DNA from: Aliarcobacter sp.
GTDB lineage: Bacteria > Campylobacterota > Campylobacteria > Campylobacterales > Arcobacteraceae
Assembly (NCBI GenBank): GCA_028690445.1
Contig: JAQVBE010000009.1
Location: 74,874 to 109,127 of the forward strand
Direction of reading: 5' to 3'
Length of the DNA stretch: 34,254 nucleotides
In this document: one piece after another, positions 17,423-25,227 of the stretch
Layout: every line of letters starts with the position of its first letter
Position numbering within the stretch: position 1 is the first letter of the stretch
Notes under the pieces: generated by a model
The model's input: only the letters and a program-made list of their open reading frames with translations
The model's database searches: none
Told to the model about the DNA's origin: nothing
Position numbers and translations under genes: made by a program

Positions 17423-18163
17423 TTGAAAAATATTTTTAAATTATGGGTATTAGTTTTTAGTGCTTTATTTATAAGTTTAGTTATCTCAGGTTGTGGAGCA
17501 GCAGCAACTGCAATTGAAAAAAGAGACTTAGTAGTTCAAACTAAAATGAGTGATTCAATTTTCTTAGAACCAGTTTCTTCTCAAAAACAGATAGTTTATG
17601 TAAAAGTAAGAAATACAACTGATAAAGATATTGAAATTGAAGATCAAATTAAAAGAGCATTTGAGTCAAAAGGATTCAAGGTTGTATCAAATCCAAATGA
17701 AGCATATTTTATGATTCAAGCGAATGTATTACAAGTTGGAAAAACAGATGCTACTGATTCAGATAGTGCGTTAAAAAGTGGATTTGGTGGGGGATTATTA
17801 GGTGCGGGAGTATCAATGGCAACCGGAGGTTCTGGTAATAACATTGGTATTGGTGCAGCTATTGGTGCAGTTGCTGGTCTTCTTGCTGATACTATGGTAA
17901 AAGATATTTATTATTCAATGGTAACGGATGTCGAAATTAGACAAAGACCTGCTATTAATGAGAAAGTAGTTCAATCTGAAGAAAATTATTCAGATCAAGG
18001 AACATCATCAACTGTTAGTCAAAATGTAAATACAAATGATGTTCAATGGAAAATTTATAGAACAAGAGTAATAAGTACAGCAAATCAAGTAAACTTACAA
18101 TTTGAAGAAGCAAAAGAAGAACTTAGTAAAGGTATCGCAAAATCTCTTTCAGGGTTATTATAA
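17423..18163 (+). CDS. TraT-family lipoprotein (complement resistance / surface exclusion type)
   Basis: A 246-residue lipoprotein with lipobox VISGC (acylated Cys at about residue 24), so a substrate of LspA. The segment DLVVQTKMSDSIFLEPV and the glycine-rich hydrophobic stretch (about residues 120-155, including NIGIGAAIGAVAGLLADTMV) match TraT. F-plasmid TraT is an outer-membrane oligomer causing surface exclusion and serum resistance. This copy is chromosomal with no transfer genes nearby, as is common in Campylobacterota, so its role is probably in the envelope. It starts with TTG at 17423 after TAAGGAAAAAA. It is a single gene with a terminator downstream. Confidence 0.88.
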   Translation: MKNIFKLWVLVFSALFISLVISGCGAAATAIEKRDLVVQTKMSDSIFLEPVSSQKQIVYVKVRNTTDKDIEIEDQIKRAFESKGFKVVSNPNEAYFMIQANVLQVGKTDATDSDSALKSGFGGGLLGAGVSMATGGSGNNIGIGAAIGAVAGLLADTMVKDIYYSMVTDVEIRQRPAINEKVVQSEENYSDQGTSSTVSQNVNTNDVQWKIYRTRVISTANQVNLQFEEAKEELSKGIAKSLSGLL

Positions 18164-18183
18164 GAATAATAAATTGTGTATAA

Positions 18184-18220
18184 AAGATAATACATTTTAT
18201 AAATGTATTATCTTATTTTT
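18184..18220 (+). terminator. Intrinsic terminator after the TraT-like gene
   Basis: A 14-bp perfect stem (AAGATAATACATTT and its complement), a 3-nt loop and then ATTTTTTCTC downstream on the plus strand. Confidence 0.85.
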
Positions 18221-18250
18221 TCTCTTTACAAATAACAAGCCAAAATTTAG

Positions 18251-18256
18251 TATAAT
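18251..18256 (+). promoter_or_regulatory. Putative -10 box for the cdsA-dxr operon
   Basis: TATAAT, 30 nt upstream of the cdsA ATG, after the preceding terminator. It is the only clear promoter before the packed run that continues to nnr at 23713. Confidence 0.55.
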
Positions 18257-18286
18257 CATAAACTTTTAAATTTAAGGTTTAGTGAA

Positions 18287-19045
18287 ATGTTAAAAATAAT
18301 AAATGAAAGTTCAACTCGTATAAAAACAGGAGTTGTACTATTTGTATCAATGTTGTTGATAGGTTATATCGATTCATATTTTATATTTTGGTTAGTTTTT
18401 GGAATTATGCTATTAATTTCAATATCTGAAGCAAAAAAGTTATTTAATTTAAAAAGTGATAGTATTTATGTATACACATCACTTTTGTGGATTGCCGCAT
18501 ATTTTTATCCAAAACCTGAAGATTTAATTTTTATTGTTGCAATTGCTTATGCTTCACAATTGGCATATAAAAAAACATTAAATGTACATATGTTTTTACC
18601 TCTTTTATATCCAACCGCATCGTTTTTATTCCTTTTATCATTATATAGCGAATATGGAACAATGACTCTTTTATGGTTATTAATAATTGTTGCAAGTACC
18701 GATATTGGTGCGTATTTTGTGGGAAAAAGTATTGGAAAAACAAAGTTTTGTGAAACAAGTCCAAATAAAACAATAGAAGGTGTTATTGGTGGAGTAGTTT
18801 TTGCTGTTATCTTTGGAACATTATTTTCAATAAATGAAATAAGTTTTGTAAATGCTTTAATTATTTCAGGGATAGTATCTATTACATCAATTTTTGGTGA
18901 TTTATTTGAAAGCTACTTAAAAAGAGAAGCTGATGTTAAAGATAGTGGAACAATTTTACCTGGGCATGGTGGGGTTTTAGATAGAACTGATGGGTATTTA
19001 TTTGGTGCGATTATAATGTTAGTATTATTAAGAGTTGTGATTTGA
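18287..19045 (+). CDS. cdsA: Phosphatidate cytidylyltransferase
   Basis: A 252-residue inner-membrane enzyme with about seven hydrophobic segments that makes CDP-diacylglycerol from phosphatidate and CTP for phospholipid synthesis. The signature is intact: SYLKREADVKDSG followed by TILPGHGGVLDRTDG near the C terminus. The N-terminal region is shorter than in E. coli CdsA. The TGA stop overlaps the TTG start of dxr (TTGA), so the two are translationally coupled. The cdsA-dxr order is common across bacteria. Confidence 0.96.
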   Translation: MLKIINESSTRIKTGVVLFVSMLLIGYIDSYFIFWLVFGIMLLISISEAKKLFNLKSDSIYVYTSLLWIAAYFYPKPEDLIFIVAIAYASQLAYKKTLNVHMFLPLLYPTASFLFLLSLYSEYGTMTLLWLLIIVASTDIGAYFVGKSIGKTKFCETSPNKTIEGVIGGVVFAVIFGTLFSINEISFVNALIISGIVSITSIFGDLFESYLKREADVKDSGTILPGHGGVLDRTDGYLFGAIIMLVLLRVVI

Positions 19046-20109
19046 TACTTCTTGGAAGTACAGGCTCAATTGGTGTAAACACTTTAAATATTGCACGAAA
19101 ATTTAACTTAAACGTTGAGGTTTTAGTTGCTGGAAGAAACATTGAATTATTAAATCAACAGATTAAAGAGTTTAAACCAAAAAAAGTTGTTATTGATAAA
19201 GATGAAGATATTCCTTTGGTTCATCATAATAATGTTTCTTTTGGAGAAGAAGCGATTTTAGAAGCAATACAAGAGAGTAAAACTTCAACTGTTGTAAATG
19301 CTTTAGTTGGATTTTTAGGTTTAAAACCAACATTAAAAGCTATTGAATGTGGTAAAAAAATAGCTCTTGCAAATAAAGAGTCTTTAGTTGTTGCTGGGAA
19401 ATTTATAGATCAAACAAAACTAAAACCAATTGACAGTGAACACTTTGGACTTTGGTATTTACTACAAGATAAAAAAATTGATTCAATGTTAATAACTGCA
19501 AGTGGAGGCTCTTTTAGAAACTATCCCCTTAATAAGCTTGGAAATGTATCAATCAAAGAAGCATTAGAGCATCCAAACTGGTCAATGGGAAATAAAATCA
19601 CAATTGATAGTGCAACAATGACAAATAAAATATTTGAACTAATGGAAGCCGCTTGGCTTTTTGATATTAGAAAACTTGATGCAATTATCGAAACAAAATC
19701 ACTTATTCATGCTTTTATAAATTTTGCAGATGGAAGTACAACTGCTCATATTGCAAATGCCTCTATGCAACTTCCAATTGCCTATGCAATATTAGGTTCT
19801 TGTGATGAACAGATTTTAAAACCAGTTGATTTAGTAGAAGTTGCAAATTTGGAATTTAGGAAAATAGAGACTTCAAGATACCCAATTTGGGAAATAAAAG
19901 ATGAAATACTGAATAATCTTGATTTAGGTGTTGTTTTAAATGCTGCAAATGAAGTTGCCGTTGCAAAGTTTTTAAATTCACAAATTGGATTTTTAGATGT
20001 TTCAAAAATTACACTAAATGCAATAAATAAATTTAATAACGTAAAACCAACATCAATTGATGAAATATTTGAAATAGATAAAGAAGTGAGAAACTACTGT
20101 GGCGCTTGA
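19042..20109 (+). CDS. dxr: 1-deoxy-D-xylulose 5-phosphate reductoisomerase
   Basis: A 355-residue enzyme of the non-mevalonate isoprenoid pathway that converts DXP to MEP with NADPH. It opens with LLGSTGSIGVNTLNIA, the nucleotide-binding loop. ANKESLVVAG, DSEHFGLW and HPNWSMGNKITIDSATM carry the metal and substrate residues. It is shorter than the roughly 400-residue E. coli enzyme but matches Campylobacterota. It starts at a TTG fused to the cdsA stop, and the homologous N terminus leaves no room for another start. It overlaps the next gene by 11 nt. Confidence 0.96.
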   Translation: MILLGSTGSIGVNTLNIARKFNLNVEVLVAGRNIELLNQQIKEFKPKKVVIDKDEDIPLVHHNNVSFGEEAILEAIQESKTSTVVNALVGFLGLKPTLKAIECGKKIALANKESLVVAGKFIDQTKLKPIDSEHFGLWYLLQDKKIDSMLITASGGSFRNYPLNKLGNVSIKEALEHPNWSMGNKITIDSATMTNKIFELMEAAWLFDIRKLDAIIETKSLIHAFINFADGSTTAHIANASMQLPIAYAILGSCDEQILKPVDLVEVANLEFRKIETSRYPIWEIKDEILNNLDLGVVLNAANEVAVAKFLNSQIGFLDVSKITLNAINKFNNVKPTSIDEIFEIDKEVRNYCGA

Positions 20110-20386
20110 TTTACTTATACCTTTTGGGATATTACTTATTTTAGTTATATATCTAATTTTTACAAGAAATAATTTTGAGAAAAATATTGTAAGATTGTAT
20201 GAAGAAAAATTTGAAGAGTGGAAAAACCACTCAATTAAAGAAAAAGAAAAAACTTCACAAAAAGAGTTAGTTGGTTTAGTTTTTAAAACGGATTATAAAG
20301 TGAATATAGAATTATTAGATGAAAGTGTAGAATCAATACTTTCAAGAGGTAAATTTGAAATAACTAATCTAAAGGATAAAAATTGA
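20099..20386 (+). CDS. Small membrane-anchored protein
   Basis: A 95-residue protein with one N-terminal hydrophobic segment (about residues 4-22, LLIPFGILLILVIYLIF) and a charged, helical tail of about 70 residues that would face the cytoplasm. I recognise no family. The start is GTG at 20099, inside the 3' end of dxr, and the end is a TTGA junction with the hydrolase gene. The tight overlap on both sides argues that it is a real, coexpressed gene. Confidence 0.65.
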   Translation: MALDLLIPFGILLILVIYLIFTRNNFEKNIVRLYEEKFEEWKNHSIKEKEKTSQKELVGLVFKTDYKVNIELLDESVESILSRGKFEITNLKDKN

Positions 20387-20964
20387 ATAAAAGGGTTTTA
20401 ATACTTCATGGTTTAAATGGAAGTGATTTCCCACATTGGCAAGCGCAACTTGCAAGTGATTTAATAAAAGAAAATTATATTGTTTCATTTCCTGCTTTTC
20501 CTTCAAGAGATAATCCAAAATTGCAAGAGTGGAAAGATTTTTTAAAAAAAGAGTTAGAGCATTTTAAACCAGATATTGTAGTTTGCCACTCATTGGCCAA
20601 TATTTTGTGGTTTCACACTTGTGATGAACTTGATATTAAACTTGAAAAATTAATGTTAGTGGCTCCCATTTCAAGAAATCGAACTATTGAAGAAGCAAAA
20701 ACTTTTTTCCCATATCCAATCGCAAAAGATTTAAAAGCAAAAGAGATAATAATGGCAGCATCTACAAATGATCCCTATATGAGTGTAGAAGAAGCAATTG
20801 AACTTCAATCAAAACTAAATATTGGTATGAAAATCATGGAAAATGCTGGACATATAAATGCAGCTTCGGGATTTGGAAAACTTGATTGTGCGCTTGATTG
20901 GATAAAAAGAGTTGATGAGTGCGAAATAAATGAAGATGTAAATAAAGAGAGAGTAAAGTCTTGA
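20383..20964 (+). CDS. RBBP9/YdeN-type alpha/beta serine hydrolase
   Basis: A 193-residue hydrolase. [19 protein letters not shown] at the start matches the RBBP9/YdeN family. The nucleophile is Ser70 in VVCHSLAN, with Asp130 in STNDPY and His157 in [12 protein letters not shown] completing the triad. The Cys before the HS replaces the usual Gly of GxSxG, as in this family. Its natural substrate is unknown. The start is TTG in a TTGA overlap with the previous gene, and its own stop forms another TTGA with tsaD. Confidence 0.85.
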   Translation: MNKRVLILHGLNGSDFPHWQAQLASDLIKENYIVSFPAFPSRDNPKLQEWKDFLKKELEHFKPDIVVCHSLANILWFHTCDELDIKLEKLMLVAPISRNRTIEEAKTFFPYPIAKDLKAKEIIMAASTNDPYMSVEEAIELQSKLNIGMKIMENAGHINAASGFGKLDCALDWIKRVDECEINEDVNKERVKS

Positions 20965-21962
20965 TTTTAAGTATCGAAAGCTCTTGTGATGATAGCTCGA
21001 TTTCTATTACACAAATAGAAACGAATAAATTAATCTATCACAAAAAAATATCTCAAGAACTACAACATAGTATTTATGGAGGAGTTGTTCCTGAACTTGC
21101 AGCACGTCTTCATATCGAAGCTTTACCAAAAATACTTGAAGAGTGTAAAGAGTATTTCCCAAAATTAAAAGCAATAGCCGTTACAAATGCGCCAGGTTTA
21201 AGTGTTACTTTAACTGAGGGTGTAACAATGGCAAAAGCTTTGGTAATTTCTCTAAATCTTCCATTAATTGCAGTAAACCATTTAAAAGGTCATATTTATT
21301 CACTTTTTATTGAAAAAGATGAGATTTTCCCAATGACTGTTTTATTGGTTTCAGGTGGGCATACACAAATTATTGAAGCAAATAGTTTAACTGATATGAA
21401 AGTAATTGCAAGTACGATGGATGATAGTTTTGGAGAGAGTTTTGATAAGGTTTCAAAGATGTTAGGACTTGGATACCCAGGTGGTCCAGTTGTTCAAGAG
21501 TACGCTCTAAAAGGTGATATGAATAGATTTGATTTACCAGTTCCTCTTAGTCAAAGTCCAAAAATAGAGTTTTCATATTCAGGGCTTAAAAATGCTGTTA
21601 GAATGCAAATAGAAAAACTTGAAAATAGTGAATCGGGAATAACTCAACAAGATAAATACGACCTTTGTGCCTCTTTTCAAAAAACAGCAGTTGAGCATAT
21701 TATGCAAAAGTTAAAAAAGCTATTTAAACAAAAAGTTCCAAAAAACTTCGCTATTGTTGGCGGAGCAAGTGCAAATATATATTTGCGTTCACAACTTGAA
21801 GAATTATGTGTCAAACATAATACAAATTTATATTTGAGTGAACTAAAATATTGCAGTGATAATGCAGCTATGATTGGTCGAGTTGCAGTTGAACAATATA
21901 AACAAAATGATTTTATTTTAATAAATGAGATTGATGTACAATCAAGGATCAAGGAGTTCTAA
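20961..21962 (+). CDS. tsaD: tRNA threonylcarbamoyladenosine (t6A) synthase subunit TsaD
   Basis: A 333-residue ASKHA-fold protein that transfers threonylcarbamoyl from the AMP intermediate to A37 of ANN-decoding tRNAs, working with TsaB and TsaE, neither of which is seen here. [12 protein letters not shown] at the start, the metal ligands His107 and His111 (NHLKGHIYS), the LVSGGHTQI phosphate loop and the final SDNAAMIG segment are all present. The start is TTG at 20961, overlapping the previous TGA. The SUI1-like gene begins 2 nt after its stop. Confidence 0.97.
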   Translation: MILSIESSCDDSSISITQIETNKLIYHKKISQELQHSIYGGVVPELAARLHIEALPKILEECKEYFPKLKAIAVTNAPGLSVTLTEGVTMAKALVISLNLPLIAVNHLKGHIYSLFIEKDEIFPMTVLLVSGGHTQIIEANSLTDMKVIASTMDDSFGESFDKVSKMLGLGYPGGPVVQEYALKGDMNRFDLPVPLSQSPKIEFSYSGLKNAVRMQIEKLENSESGITQQDKYDLCASFQKTAVEHIMQKLKKLFKQKVPKNFAIVGGASANIYLRSQLEELCVKHNTNLYLSELKYCSDNAAMIGRVAVEQYKQNDFILINEIDVQSRIKEF

Positions 21963-21964
21963 TT

Positions 21965-22312
21965 ATGGCTTTAGCAGATAAATTAGCTTTTTCAATGGGT
22001 GCAAAACTTGATAGAAATAGTTTTGATACAACAAAAGAAGATAAAAAAAATCCAAAAAAATCTTCGTTTGAAATTATGCCAAAAAATCAACATCAGTTAG
22101 TTTTTACTTATGAAAAGAGAAAAGGAAACCCTGTAACTTTAGTTGGAAGATTTAATATAAGTGAAGATGAAAAAAAAGAAGTATTAAAACTTTTGAAGAA
22201 AAAATTAGCTTGTGGTGGTGCTATAAATGAAGAATGGTTAGAACTTCAAGGTGATGTGAAAGATAAAATAAAAACTATTTTAGAAAGTGATGGATGGAAA
22301 TTTAGGAAATAA
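21965..22312 (+). CDS. SUI1/eIF1-like protein (YciH family)
   Basis: A 115-residue basic protein. KNQHQLVFTYEKRKGNPVTLVGRF followed by KLLKKKLACGGAINEEWLELQGD and a final IKTILESDGWKFRK match the SUI1 domain (KxLKKKxGCGG and ELQGD blocks). In eukaryotes and archaea SUI1/aIF1 checks start codons; bacterial YciH homologues have been linked to initiation fidelity under stress. ATG at 21965 lies 2 nt after tsaD, with AAGGAG upstream inside tsaD. Its place among translation genes is consistent. (KNQHQLVFTYEK and KGNPVTLVGRF are the two N-terminal blocks.). Confidence 0.88.
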   Translation: MALADKLAFSMGAKLDRNSFDTTKEDKKNPKKSSFEIMPKNQHQLVFTYEKRKGNPVTLVGRFNISEDEKKEVLKLLKKKLACGGAINEEWLELQGDVKDKIKTILESDGWKFRK

Positions 22313-22324
22313 ATAAAAGGATAT

Positions 22325-23713
22325 ATGATGCAAAAACTATTTGATGAGGTAAACTCTTTAGATAAGAGATGTTACGAGAAATTTTTATTAAGTGAAGATT
22401 TACTTATGGAACAAGCAGCTTCAAGTATGGCTTTGTATATCAGTGAAAATTACTCTTTTTGTAAATCAATTTTAATAATATGTGGAAGTGGAAACAATGG
22501 TGCAGATGGAATTGCCCTAGCTAGACTTCTTCATACAAAATTTGATGTAAAACTCTATTTATTCTTAAGTGTAAAATCAGAAATGGCAAAACTACAACTA
22601 CAAAGAGTTCAAGCATTAGGCATAAATGTAGTAAATAAACTTTCAAATGCTGATATTATCGTTGATTGTATATTTGGAACAGGTTTGAATAAACCCTTAA
22701 TCAAAAACTACGAGAATCTAATAAATACTCTAAATTCTTATGAATCTATAAAAATAGCTTGTGATATTCCAAGTGGAATAAACACTCTTGGGCAAGTTGA
22801 ATCAACAGCTTTTAAAGCCAATGTTACAATTACGATGGGCGCTTTAAAAACTTCACTTTTTAGTGATGTTGCAAAAGATTATATTGGAAAAATAGTAGTT
22901 GCAAACTTAGGAATTCAAAGAAATCTTTATGAAATAGACTCAAATAAATATTTCTTAGATGAAAGTGATATGAACTTACCTTTTAGAAATAAAAAGAATT
23001 CTCATAAGGGAAGTTTCGGACATTTAAATGTAGTTGCTGGTTGTAAAAAAGGTGCAGGAATAATTGCAGCAAATGCTGCCTTTAATTTTGGTGCTGGACT
23101 TGTAAGTGTAGTTTGCCATGAAAATTTAGATTTGCCATATCATATTATGCAAACTCACTTTGTTAGTGAAAATTGTACAGCAATTGCTATTGGAATGGGT
23201 TTAGGAAAATATGAAACTGAAGAAATTAGAAAAATATTAAATAAAAAAGTTCCAAAAATTATAGATGCAGATTTATTTTATGATAAATTAATTTGCGAAG
23301 TTTTAGAACAAGATGTAGTTTTAACTCCACATCCAAAAGAGTTTGTATCTCTTTTAAAACTTTGTAAAATTGCTGAGATAAGTGTCGAAGAGTTACAAAA
23401 CAATAGATTTTTATATGTTGGGAAATTTTGTAAAAAATATCCAAATGTAGTTTTATTATTAAAAGGTGCAAATGTAATTATTTCTCAAAATGATAAGTTG
23501 TATGTCAATAGTTTTGGAAGTGCAGTTTTGAGTAAAGGTGGAAGTGGAGATGTTTTAAGTGGTCTTATAGGCTCACTTTTAGCTCAAGGTTATAAATCTC
23601 TCGATGCAACAATAACTGCAAGCCTAGCCCATGCCATAGCTTCAGAAAATTATAGTAAAAACAATTACTCTTTAACTCCATTAGATTTGATTGAAGAGAT
23701 TAAAAAATTATAA
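22325..23713 (+). CDS. nnr: Bifunctional NAD(P)H-hydrate repair enzyme (epimerase and dehydratase)
   Basis: A 462-residue fusion. The N-terminal half (about 1-210) is a YjeF_N epimerase, with CGSGNNGADGIALARLL at about 57 and a FGTGLNKP segment. The C-terminal half (about 225-462) is the ADP/ATP-dependent dehydratase, with KNSHKGSFGHLNVVAG and KGGSGDVLSGLIGSLL. The enzyme restores NADH and NADPH damaged by hydration. The E. coli counterpart has a similar fusion. It follows the SUI1 gene after 12 nt with AAGGA before the start, and it closes the run that began at cdsA. Confidence 0.94.
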   Translation: MMQKLFDEVNSLDKRCYEKFLLSEDLLMEQAASSMALYISENYSFCKSILIICGSGNNGADGIALARLLHTKFDVKLYLFLSVKSEMAKLQLQRVQALGINVVNKLSNADIIVDCIFGTGLNKPLIKNYENLINTLNSYESIKIACDIPSGINTLGQVESTAFKANVTITMGALKTSLFSDVAKDYIGKIVVANLGIQRNLYEIDSNKYFLDESDMNLPFRNKKNSHKGSFGHLNVVAGCKKGAGIIAANAAFNFGAGLVSVVCHENLDLPYHIMQTHFVSENCTAIAIGMGLGKYETEEIRKILNKKVPKIIDADLFYDKLICEVLEQDVVLTPHPKEFVSLLKLCKIAEISVEELQNNRFLYVGKFCKKYPNVVLLLKGANVIISQNDKLYVNSFGSAVLSKGGSGDVLSGLIGSLLAQGYKSLDATITASLAHAIASENYSKNNYSLTPLDLIEEIKKL

Positions 23714-23809
23714 AAGCGAAATAAAAGAATTACATAGTTATGATTTGTCCGAAATTATTCAATTAGATAAATACAAAAAGATATAAATTTTATAGGAGAA
23801 AATAGAAAT

Positions 23810-24589
23810 ATGAGCGATATTTTAAAAATAGGTAAATATGAATTTAATAGTAGATTAATTGTTGGAAGTGGTAAATATAAAGATTTTCAAACAACAAAAG
23901 ATGCAACATTAGCTTCAGGAAGTGAATTAATTACAGTTGCAATTAGAAGAGTAAATATAATGAATCCAAATGAAGAGAATTTATTAGATTATTTCAAAGA
24001 TACAAATGTAAAACTTTTACCAAATAGTGCAGGGTGTTTTACTGCAGAAGAAGCAATTACAACTTTTAGATTAATGAGAGAAGCAACAGGAATTGATATT
24101 ATAAAACTTGAAGTTATTGGTGATGCTCAAAAAACACTTTATCCAGATGTTATTGAAACAATTAAAGCTTGTGAAATTCTAAAAAAAGATGGATTTACAA
24201 TCATGGCTTATACAAGTGATGATCCAATTATTGCGAAAAGATTAGAAGATGCAGGAGCAGATGCTATTATGCCATTGGCTGCACCAATTGGTTCAGGGCT
24301 TGGAATTCAAAATAGATATAATATTGCATTTATTAAAGATGCTGTAAGAGTTCCAGTAATCGTGGATGCAGGTGTTGGTTGTGCAAGTGATGCTTCTATT
24401 GCTATGGAATTAGGTGCAGAAGCTGTTTTAACAAACACAGCGATTGCTTGTGCTCAAAATCCAATACTAATGGCTGAAGCTATGAAATATGCAGTAATTG
24501 CTGGAAGAATGGGTTATAAAGCAGGGAGAATCCCTAAAAAACCTTATGCAACAGCTAGTTCACCAATAGATGGTTTAATACAATTTTAA
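23810..24589 (+). CDS. thiG: Thiazole synthase
   Basis: A 259-residue TIM-barrel protein that forms the thiazole phosphate of thiamine from DXP, dehydroglycine and ThiS thiocarboxylate. [12 protein letters not shown] near the start, Lys99 in IIKLEVIGD (Schiff-base lysine) and [21 protein letters not shown] and [10 protein letters not shown] at the C terminus are typical. No thiS, thiH or thiF is adjacent. AGGAG lies about 11 nt upstream of the ATG. The 96-bp gap from nnr may hold a promoter, but I see no clear one. Confidence 0.95.
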   Translation: MSDILKIGKYEFNSRLIVGSGKYKDFQTTKDATLASGSELITVAIRRVNIMNPNEENLLDYFKDTNVKLLPNSAGCFTAEEAITTFRLMREATGIDIIKLEVIGDAQKTLYPDVIETIKACEILKKDGFTIMAYTSDDPIIAKRLEDAGADAIMPLAAPIGSGLGIQNRYNIAFIKDAVRVPVIVDAGVGCASDASIAMELGAEAVLTNTAIACAQNPILMAEAMKYAVIAGRMGYKAGRIPKKPYATASSPIDGLIQF

Positions 24590-24596
24590 TAACTTT

Positions 24597-24628
24597 AAAG
24601 AAATTTCGGTAAATATCGAGATTTCTTT
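24597..24628 (+). terminator. Terminator-like hairpin after thiG
   Basis: A 12-bp stem with one G-U pair (24597-24608 with 24617-24628) and an 8-nt loop. It ends in TTT but has no long U tract, so termination is only moderately supported. Confidence 0.45.
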
Positions 24629-24637
24629 GAAAAAGAC

Positions 24638-24666
24638 TTGACAAATATTGAAAAATTTAATATAAT
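24638..24666 (+). promoter_or_regulatory. Perfect-consensus sigma-70 promoter of the tRNA operon
   Basis: TTGACA (24638-24643), a 17-bp spacer and TATAAT (24661-24666) match the bacterial consensus at every position. The expected start site near 24673 lies about 30 nt before tRNA-Pro. Other promoters in this window show only a -10 box, so this full -35 stands out and suits a stable-RNA operon. Confidence 0.85.
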
Positions 24667-24703
24667 TCCGTCCACTTTTTGTGAAACTTCAAAAATATTT
24701 TGT

Positions 24704-24781
24704 CGGGGCGTAGCGCAGTCTGGTTAGCGCACCTGGTTTGGGACCAGGGGGCCGGAGGTTCGAATCCTCTCGCCCCGACCA
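24704..24781 (+). tRNA. tRNA-Pro (anticodon UGG)
   Basis: Acceptor stem CGGGGCG/CGCCCCG, discriminator A and encoded CCA. The anticodon stem CCTGG/CCAGG holds the loop TTTGGGA with anticodon TGG. D and T arms (GGTTCGAATCC) are normal. First of the cluster. Confidence 0.95.
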
Positions 24782-24800
24782 TTAAATTTAAAATCTTATG

Positions 24801-24877
24801 GTAGATATAGCTCAGTCGGTTAGAGCATCGGGTTGTGGTTCCGAGGGTCGTGGGTTCGAGCCCCATTATCTACCCCA
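24801..24877 (+). tRNA. tRNA-His (anticodon GUG)
   Basis: Acceptor stem GTAGATA/TATCTAC, C73 and encoded CCA; the base before it (24800) is G and can serve as the G-1 that marks tRNA-His. The anticodon loop reads TTGTGGT. Confidence 0.95.
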
Positions 24878-24890
24878 TTTATTTTTTAGT

Positions 24891-24967
<77 letters not shown>

Positions 24968-25015
24968 CTTTTTGGTTTAGATTACCAACTAAATCTTTTT
25001 TTGAAAAATTTTAAT

Positions 25016-25100
25016 GCGGATGTGGTGAAATTGGTAGACACGCCAGACTTAGGATCTGGTGCCTCACGGTGTGGAAGTTCGAGTCTTCTCATCCGCACCA
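25016..25100 (+). tRNA. tRNA-Leu (anticodon UAG), integration target
   Basis: An 85-nt tRNA with a long variable arm. The anticodon stem CCAGA/TCTGG encloses CTTAGGA, anticodon TAG. Acceptor GCGGATG pairs with CATCCGC, then ACCA. Its last 17 nt plus one flanking C recur at 33752-33769, so the element entered here and restored the 3' end. Confidence 0.95.
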
Positions 25101-25101
25101 C
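25084..25101. repeat. attL core, 18-bp direct repeat
   Basis: TCTTCTCATCCGCACCAC, covering the T-arm and acceptor 3' end of tRNA-Leu plus one base. Exact copy at 33752-33769. Confidence 0.85.
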
Positions 25102-25195
25102 CTTACTTATAAACTCCCATAAAATCAGGCTTCTCTGTAAAAATTCAAACAATTTTAAGATTTTTATTAAAATATTACACTATATATAACACTTT

Positions 25196-25209
25196 TGGTT
25201 GCCCTAAAT
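25196..25209 (+). repeat. Arm-type repeat, left copy (TGGTTGCCCTAAAT)
   Basis: An exact 14-bp match, in the same orientation, to 33658-33671. Both copies sit 80-95 bp inside the att cores, the place where arm-binding sites of tyrosine integrases usually lie. It overlaps the region just upstream of the integrase start. Confidence 0.6.
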
Positions 25210-25227
25210 CTAATTAGGAAGCTGATA

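Noticed and set aside
17423..18163. TraT-like gene as evidence of a conjugative plasmid remnant.
   Set aside because: It stands alone among housekeeping genes, and chromosomal TraT-family lipoproteins are common in this phylum.
24657..24866. Minus-strand frame of 69 codons over tRNA-Pro and tRNA-His (GARGFEPPAPWSQT-type peptide).
   Set aside because: It is a reverse reading of tRNA genes, a well-known source of false protein entries.
25001..25189. Plus-strand frame of 62 codons over tRNA-Leu.
   Set aside because: It reads through the tRNA itself; the tRNA fold is unambiguous.
25195..25227. Eleven extra codons at the N terminus of the integrase from a TTG.
   Set aside because: The TTG lies inside the 14-bp arm repeat with no ribosome site, while ATG 25228 has TAGGAAG upstream.
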